64,000 nucleotides of DNA from Halomonas sp. 1513 (GTDB lineage: Bacteria > Pseudomonadota > Gammaproteobacteria > Pseudomonadales > Halomonadaceae), in contig CP019326.1 of the NCBI GenBank assembly GCA_001971685.1, forward strand, positions 682,001 to 746,000. Reading direction: 5' to 3'. The notes under the pieces are model-generated. The model was given only the letters and a program-made list of their open reading frames with translations. It was not told the DNA's origin and searched no databases. The position numbers were made by a program, and so were the translations under genes. Every line of letters begins with the position of its first letter. Position 1 is the first letter of the stretch. Positions 59,475-64,000 of the stretch are shown piece after piece.

Positions 59475-60383
59475 TCAGCCCTCCTCGAACCACTCGACCA
59501 GCTGCGGAAACACCTCCTGCATTGCGCTGGGGTGCGTCAGCATGTCGAGATGGCCGTAGTCGCGCTTGAGCCCCTGGTCGCGCCCCAGCGTCAGGTGGCG
59601 CTGGCGGTGCGGGCCGCACTCCGCGGCGAAGCGTGCCACGTCGTCCGGGTGGCCCAGGGCGCGATCCGCCGCTCCGGCGATATGCAGTGCCGGCGGCAGG
59701 CCGCCGTCGGCCAGCGCCGCGGCGTAGTCGAAGCCGTCGCGACGGTCGACCCATGGCCTGGGGCGCACCCAGTCGGCGCCCTGGCGATGGCTGCCGGCAT
59801 ATTCGTCGTCGCTGCCCCAGCGCAGCGCTCGCGCCGGCAGGTAGCCGCACACTCCACGAGCCAGCGGCGCGAGTCCCTTCCAGATCAGGTCGACGTAGAG
59901 CAGCCGCTGCGGGGTCCAGCTTCTCACGCTACGCTTGGTGCCGAAGTAGGCCTGGCGACCGATGCGCTCGCGCAGCGCCGGAAAGCGTGCCAGGCTCGAG
60001 GCGAGCAGCACCCCACCCCAGGAGTGAGCGACCAGATGCAGCCGCGCGGCGCCGGACAGCGCCAGGCAGGCCTCGATGGCGGCGGGGATCTCGTCGACGA
60101 TGACGTCGGTCTGGTCCAGCGCGATGCCGCGTGCCGGCCGCGGCGGTGCCTCGCCGCGGCCGCGCTGGTCGGCGACGAATACCTCATAGCCGTGGCGCGC
60201 CAGCCACGGTGCCAGGCCCTTGCCCGAGCGGCTATGGAAGATGCGTCCCGACTCAATGGCGCCGTGCCAGCACAGCACGCAGCCGCGCGGCCTGCCCTCC
60301 GGGCGGAAGCGGGTGAGGTGCACGGCGCCCTGTGCGAGGGGCACGGCGTGGCGCTCGACGGGGCTGACGGCAAGGTCGGACAT
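59475..60383 (-). CDS. alpha/beta hydrolase (serine esterase/lipase-like)
   Basis: A 302-aa alpha/beta hydrolase: CWHGAIESGRIF (oxyanion hole), DQRGRGEAPPRPARG, the nucleophile Ser121 in VAHSWGGVLLASSLAR, and a C-terminal His in RDYGHLDMLTHP. The pattern resembles lysophospholipase/monoglyceride lipase-type and PHA-related hydrolases, but I cannot name the substrate. It is divergent from fadH, which hints at lipid or fatty-acid turnover (inference). Confidence 0.78.
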   Translation of the reverse strand: MSDLAVSPVERHAVPLAQGAVHLTRFRPEGRPRGCVLCWHGAIESGRIFHSRSGKGLAPWLARHGYEVFVADQRGRGEAPPRPARGIALDQTDVIVDEIPAAIEACLALSGAARLHLVAHSWGGVLLASSLARFPALRERIGRQAYFGTKRSVRSWTPQRLLYVDLIWKGLAPLARGVCGYLPARALRWGSDDEYAGSHRQGADWVRPRPWVDRRDGFDYAAALADGGLPPALHIAGAADRALGHPDDVARFAAECGPHRQRHLTLGRDQGLKRDYGHLDMLTHPSAMQEVFPQLVEWFEEG

Positions 60384-60514
60384 GTGGGCTCCTTGGCGAT
60401 GATGAAATGCCGCTACGGCCTTGGTCGGGATTGAGTCCCTGGCCGGTTCGTCTACACTCTACCGCAGAACTGTCATACAGTTGTTTGAATTTTGCCGCAA
60501 ACGAGGCAGCCGCC

Positions 60515-62527
60515 GTGACCGACTATCCGCATCTGTTCCGTCCCCTGACCCTGGGCAGCGTGACGCTGCCCAACCGCGTGCTGATGGGCTCCATGCACAC
60601 CAACCTCGAGGAGGCGCCGGACGGCTACTCGCGCCTCGCCGCTTTCTACGCCGAGCGCGCTCGCGCCGGGGTTGGGCTGATCGTTACCGGTGGCATCGCG
60701 CCCAACCCCGAGGGCGCGGTGTTCCAGGGCGCCGCCCAGTTGACCTGCAGCGCAGAGGCCGAGCGTCATCGGCCGGTGGTCGAGGCGGTGCACGCCGAGG
60801 GCGGGCGACTCTGTCTGCAGATCCTCCACGCCGGGCGCTACGCCTACTCCCCCGAGCTGGTGGCGCCGTCGGCGCTGCAGGCGCCGATCAACCCCTTCAT
60901 GCCGCGAGCGCTCTCCAGTGACGAGGTCGAGCAGCAGATCGACGACTATGTGCGCTGCGCCAGCCTGGCCCGCGACGCCGGCTATGACGGCGTCGAGGTG
61001 ATGGGCTCGGAAGGCTACCTGATCAACCAGTTCCTGTGCCTGCGCACCAACCAGCGCGAGGACGCCTGGGGCGGGGCATTCGAGAACCGCATGCGCTTGC
61101 CGGTGGAGATCGTGCGGCGCATCCGCGCCGCCGTGGGCGACGACTTCCTGATCATCTTCCGGCTGTCGATGATCGATCTGGTCGAGGAGGGCAGCAGCTG
61201 GGACGAGATCGTCACCCTGGGGCGGGCCATCGAGGCCGCCGGCGCCAGCCTGATCAACACCGGCATCGGCTGGCACGAGGCGCGGGTGCCGACCATCGTC
61301 ACCAGCGTGCCGCGGGCGGCCTTCAGCGAGGTCACGCGGCGCATGAAGGCCGAGCTGTCGATCCCGCTGATCGCTACCAACCGCATCAACATGCCCGAGG
61401 TGGCGGAGCAGGTACTGGCCGACGGCCATGCCGACATGGTCTCCATGGCGCGCCCGTTCCTCGCCGACCCCGAGTGGGTGGCCAAGGCCGCCGAGGGGCG
61501 CAGCGCCGAGATCAACACCTGCATCGCCTGCAACCAGGCCTGCCTCGATCACACCTTCCAGGGCAAGCTGACCTCCTGCCTGGTCAACCCGCGCGCCTGC
61601 CACGAGACCGAGCTTGCCATCGAGCCCGCCGCCGAGCCGCGCGATGTCGCGGTGGTCGGCGGCGGGCCGGCGGGGCTTGCCACGGCGGTGACCGCGGCCG
61701 GCCGCGGCCACCGGGTGACGCTGTTCGAGCGTGCCGGCGAGCTCGGCGGCCAGTTCAACTACGCGCGCAAGATTCCCGGCAAGGAGGAGTTCGACGAGAC
61801 CCTGCGCTACTACAAGGTGATGCTCGACAAGCACCGCGTGCGGGTACGCCTCAACTGCGAGGCCGATGTGCATGCGCTGCGCGACTTCGATGCCGTGGTG
61901 CTGGCCAGCGGCGTGCGGCCGCGGCGCCTCGAGCTGCCCGGCAGCGACCATCCCAAGGTGATGAGCTATGCCACGGCGATCACCCACCCCGAGCGGGTCG
62001 GACGGCGGGTGGCGATCATCGGCGCCGGCGGCATCGGCTTCGACGTCGCCGAGCTGCTGAGCCATGTCGGCCACCCGGCGCTGGATACCCACGCCTGGTG
62101 CGACGAGTGGGGCGTCGATCTGGAAGTGACCGAGCGCGGCGGGCTCAAGCCGCGCCAGCGCCCCGAGGTGCCGCGCCAGGTGTTCCTGCTGCAGCGCAAG
62201 GCGTCCAAGCCGGGCAAGGGCCTGGGCAAGACCACCGGTTGGGTGCACCGCGCCGCGCTCAAGCAGCGCGGCGTGGAGACCCTAGCCGGCTGCGAGTACC
62301 TGGGCATCGACGATGACGGCCTGCATATTCGCCGCGACGGCGAGCCGCGCCTGCTCGAGGTCGACAGCGTGGTGGTGTGCGCCGGCCAGGAGTCGGTGCG
62401 TGAACTGCTGGCGCCGCTGCAGGCGGCGGGGATCGCGGTGGAGATCATCGGCGGCGCCGATGAGGCTGCCGAGCTGGATGCCAAGCGCGCCATCGACCAG
62501 GGCACGCGGCTGGCCGCGCGGCTCTAA
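60515..62527 (+). CDS. fadH: NADPH-dependent 2,4-dienoyl-CoA reductase FadH
   Basis: FadH reduces 2,4-dienoyl-CoA in beta-oxidation of polyunsaturated fatty acids, using FMN, FAD and a 4Fe-4S cluster. The 670-aa length matches E. coli FadH. An N-terminal Old-Yellow-Enzyme TIM barrel (FRPLTLGSVTLPNRVLMGSM, GYDGVEVMGSEGYLINQF) is followed by the cluster CIACNQACLD...CLVNPRAC (around residues 335-360) and the C-terminal FAD/NADPH part (VVGGGPAGLATAV, IIGAGGIGFDVAELL). The start is GTG 60515 with GAGG eight bases upstream. It overlaps the convergent regulator by four bases. Confidence 0.94.
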   Translation: MTDYPHLFRPLTLGSVTLPNRVLMGSMHTNLEEAPDGYSRLAAFYAERARAGVGLIVTGGIAPNPEGAVFQGAAQLTCSAEAERHRPVVEAVHAEGGRLCLQILHAGRYAYSPELVAPSALQAPINPFMPRALSSDEVEQQIDDYVRCASLARDAGYDGVEVMGSEGYLINQFLCLRTNQREDAWGGAFENRMRLPVEIVRRIRAAVGDDFLIIFRLSMIDLVEEGSSWDEIVTLGRAIEAAGASLINTGIGWHEARVPTIVTSVPRAAFSEVTRRMKAELSIPLIATNRINMPEVAEQVLADGHADMVSMARPFLADPEWVAKAAEGRSAEINTCIACNQACLDHTFQGKLTSCLVNPRACHETELAIEPAAEPRDVAVVGGGPAGLATAVTAAGRGHRVTLFERAGELGGQFNYARKIPGKEEFDETLRYYKVMLDKHRVRVRLNCEADVHALRDFDAVVLASGVRPRRLELPGSDHPKVMSYATAITHPERVGRRVAIIGAGGIGFDVAELLSHVGHPALDTHAWCDEWGVDLEVTERGGLKPRQRPEVPRQVFLLQRKASKPGKGLGKTTGWVHRAALKQRGVETLAGCEYLGIDDDGLHIRRDGEPRLLEVDSVVVCAGQESVRELLAPLQAAGIAVEIIGGADEAAELDAKRAIDQGTRLAARL

Positions 62528-63603
62528 GCAGTGGCGTAGCAGGTCATCGAGCCGGCCAGCAGCAGGGCGATCAGGTCGGCCTGGCGATGGGTGTCGGTCT
62601 TCTGGAACAGGTTGCGCAAATGGAATGCCACGGTGGTGGTGGCAATCGCCAGCCGCTCGGCGATCTCGTCGGTGCGCCAACCCTCGGCCAGGGCCACGGC
62701 GATGCGTGCCTCACCGGGCGTCAGGCCGAACAGGCTGGCCAGCATTTGCTGGGAGAGCTGACCGCGATGTTCGGGGTCGGCCAGCATCACCACCACCGAG
62801 GGGGCCGTGACCATCGCCGTGTCGGGGTGGGGGAGCGAGCAGGCCAGCAGCAACAGATCCCGCCGTTCGCCGGGGCGCGGCAGGCGTAGGCAGCTGGTAG
62901 TGTCTTGGCCGGCCTGACTGGCGGCGAGCGAGGCGTCGAGGATCTTCTTCAGGGCCCGTGAATCGCGCTTGCCGAGCGCTATCAAGGAGTCGTCCAGGCG
63001 TAGGCCGTTCTGTTCGCATGCCAGTTGCTGGGCCTGACGGTTGGCGAACAGGTGCTTGCCGTCATGGTCGAGCAGCACCATGCCCGGTGCCACCAGGTCC
63101 AGCGCTCGGGTGGCGGCACCGAACGCCTGCTGGGATATCTCATGGCGCAGTTGGGCCATGGCGTGACGCAGCTCGTCGAGCTCCTCATGGGCCTTGTGGC
63201 GCATGCGCCGCACCTGGCGGAGGCGGGCATTGACGGTGACCAGCAGCAGGTCGAAATCGACCGGCTTGACCAGATAGTCGTCGGCGCCGAGGCGCTTGCC
63301 GTCGACGATATCGCCGGGCTCCGAGAGGGCGGTGAGAAACACGAAAGGGGTGTCGGCGAGGTCGGGGCGACGCTGCCGAATATCCTCGAGTATCCGGTAG
63401 CCGTTGCGTCCCGGCATGTTGATATCGCACAGGATCAGGTCGGGAACGGCGCTTTCGAGCTGCTGCATGGCCTGGTCGCCGTCGGCGGCCTCGATCACGC
63501 CGTAACCGGCTTCCCTGAGCTCTTCGCAGATGTCGCGCCGCAGCTCGTGGTGATCCTCGGCGCAGAGGATCAGCGGGCGGTGTGGGTCCTGGGTCGATGT
63601 CAT
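62524..63603 (-). CDS. response regulator with REC, PAS-like and LuxR HTH domains
   Basis: The 359-aa regulator has a receiver (residues ~10-125; acidic pair Glu16-Asp17, acceptor Asp60 in LCDINMPG, Lys113 in YLVKPVD), a coiled linker (~125-160), a PAS-like middle domain (~160-270, VAPGMVLLDHDGKHLFANRQAQQLA) and a LuxR-type HTH at the C-terminus (~290-350, LTPGEARIAVALAEGWRTDEIAERLAIATTTVAFHLRNLFQKT). The start overlaps the kinase stop (ATGA). A PAS-like domain between receiver and HTH is unusual for NarL-type regulators. Targets are unknown. Confidence 0.87.
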   Translation of the reverse strand: MTSTQDPHRPLILCAEDHHELRRDICEELREAGYGVIEAADGDQAMQQLESAVPDLILCDINMPGRNGYRILEDIRQRRPDLADTPFVFLTALSEPGDIVDGKRLGADDYLVKPVDFDLLLVTVNARLRQVRRMRHKAHEELDELRHAMAQLRHEISQQAFGAATRALDLVAPGMVLLDHDGKHLFANRQAQQLACEQNGLRLDDSLIALGKRDSRALKKILDASLAASQAGQDTTSCLRLPRPGERRDLLLLACSLPHPDTAMVTAPSVVVMLADPEHRGQLSQQMLASLFGLTPGEARIAVALAEGWRTDEIAERLAIATTTVAFHLRNLFQKTDTHRQADLIALLLAGSMTCYATA

Positions 63604-64000
63604 CGGGTCTCTCCCGTTGCAAGCGTGGCGTCGCTGGCATGCGGTAGGCGCAGGCGGAAGGTGGTGCCCGTGCCGGGGCGTGAATCAACGTCGATGTCTC
63701 CGCGCTGAATGCGTGCCAGATGGCGGGCGATATTCAGCCCCAGGCCGATGCCGGGCTGGTCGGTGGCATTGGAGGAGCGGAAGAAGCGTTCAAACAGCCG
63801 CGCTTGGTCCGCTGCGTCGATGCCGCGGCCGTGATCACGAACGGCACAGTAGACGCCCAGCTCGTCATGCCCCAGGCAGACCTCGATGGGGGTGTCATCG
63901 GGTGAGTATTTGAGGGCATTCGAGAGCAGGTTGGAAAGAATCTGCTCGACCAGTATGGGATCGCAATGCGCCAGCAGCGGGGCATCCTCCTGGTGCCTCA
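63600..64000 (-). CDS. sensor histidine kinase, C-terminal part (5' end outside the window)
   Basis: The minus-strand frame is open to the window edge and shows the end of a HATPase_c domain: the N box QILSNLLSNALKYSPD, the G1 box VRDHGRGI, the F box ARLFERFFR, and the G2 box GIGLGLNIARHLARIQRGDI, then PGTGTTFRLRLP. The stop overlaps the start of the response regulator, so the two are a kinase-regulator operon. The sensing part is not visible. Confidence 0.88.
   Translation of the reverse strand, partial: RHQEDAPLLAHCDPILVEQILSNLLSNALKYSPDDTPIEVCLGHDELGVYCAVRDHGRGIDAADQARLFERFFRSSNATDQPGIGLGLNIARHLARIQRGDIDVDSRPGTGTTFRLRLPHASDATLATGETR

Noticed and set aside
58885..59559. ORFs within the tRNA cluster on both strands
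   Set aside because: They are translations of repeated tRNA sequences (repeated ...MPACHAGGRGFESRP... words) and are not genes.

Overview
The window is a high-GC gammaproteobacterial chromosome segment with densely packed genes, most of them recognisable housekeeping or respiratory genes. Gene content and order point to the Halomonadaceae (Halomonas or a close relative). The evidence is E. coli-like synteny blocks (dapA-bamC-purC with bcp, perM and bepA nearby; divergent nadC/ampD followed by aceEF), Pseudomonas-like blocks (ccoNOQP-ccoGHIS-hemN-anr) and an acs/crbSR/actP acetate block. This assignment is inference from synteny and protein character; no rRNA gene is present to confirm it.

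Layout. 1-3412: end of a RadD-like helicase, then the scpA-scpB-rluB operon (chromosome condensation and 23S rRNA pseudouridylation). 3534-3767: two identical tRNA-Lys genes and a terminator. 3800-8300: small membrane ORFs, a pseudoreceiver-PAS-PAS-GGDEF diguanylate cyclase, a glycine-zipper lipoprotein and two tandem Crp/Fnr-type regulators. 8470-18850: nadA, bepA, tusA-perM, bcp, dapA-bamC, an MBL hydrolase, purC, nadC-trmO and ampD. 19156-30686: aceE-aceF (pyruvate dehydrogenase E1/E2), adk, tsaB-rsmJ, plsB, a cardiolipin synthase-like PLD and a YecA-family gene.

30737-44063 is an acetate-utilisation block. It holds acs, the response regulator crbR, its convergent SSS-fused hybrid kinase crbS, an unknown membrane protein, the actP-type symporter with its DUF4212 partner, and, divergently, a cNMP-CBS-CBS-DUF294 protein followed by a DEDDh exonuclease. 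A nearly identical 12-base element (ATACCAAWGTCT) lies upstream of both acs and the symporter operon and is a candidate CrbR site.

44121-57863 is the low-oxygen respiration block, nearly all on the minus strand: ccoNOQP (cbb3 oxidase), ccoGHIS (assembly, copper delivery), a TauE/SafE-type protein, hemN (anaerobic haem synthesis) and anr (the O2-sensing regulator). An Anr box matching 9 of 10 conserved positions lies upstream of ccoN and a weaker one upstream of hemN. An IS3-family element (47573-49018, 3-bp target duplication, programmed -1 frameshift) has landed between the SafE gene and hemN, inside the second copy of a ~92-bp tandem repeat.

58037-64000: an alpha/beta hydrolase, a five-gene tRNA cluster (Val, Asp, Asp, Val, Asp), a second alpha/beta hydrolase, fadH, and a two-component pair (REC-PAS-LuxR regulator plus a kinase that runs off the window).

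I found no clear phage, CRISPR, toxin-antitoxin or defence island. The less-explained parts are the regulatory motifs (aceE leader palindromes, acetate promoter elements), the 171-aa unknown next to crbS, the cNMP-DUF294/exonuclease pair, the tandem repeat and several very small membrane ORFs.
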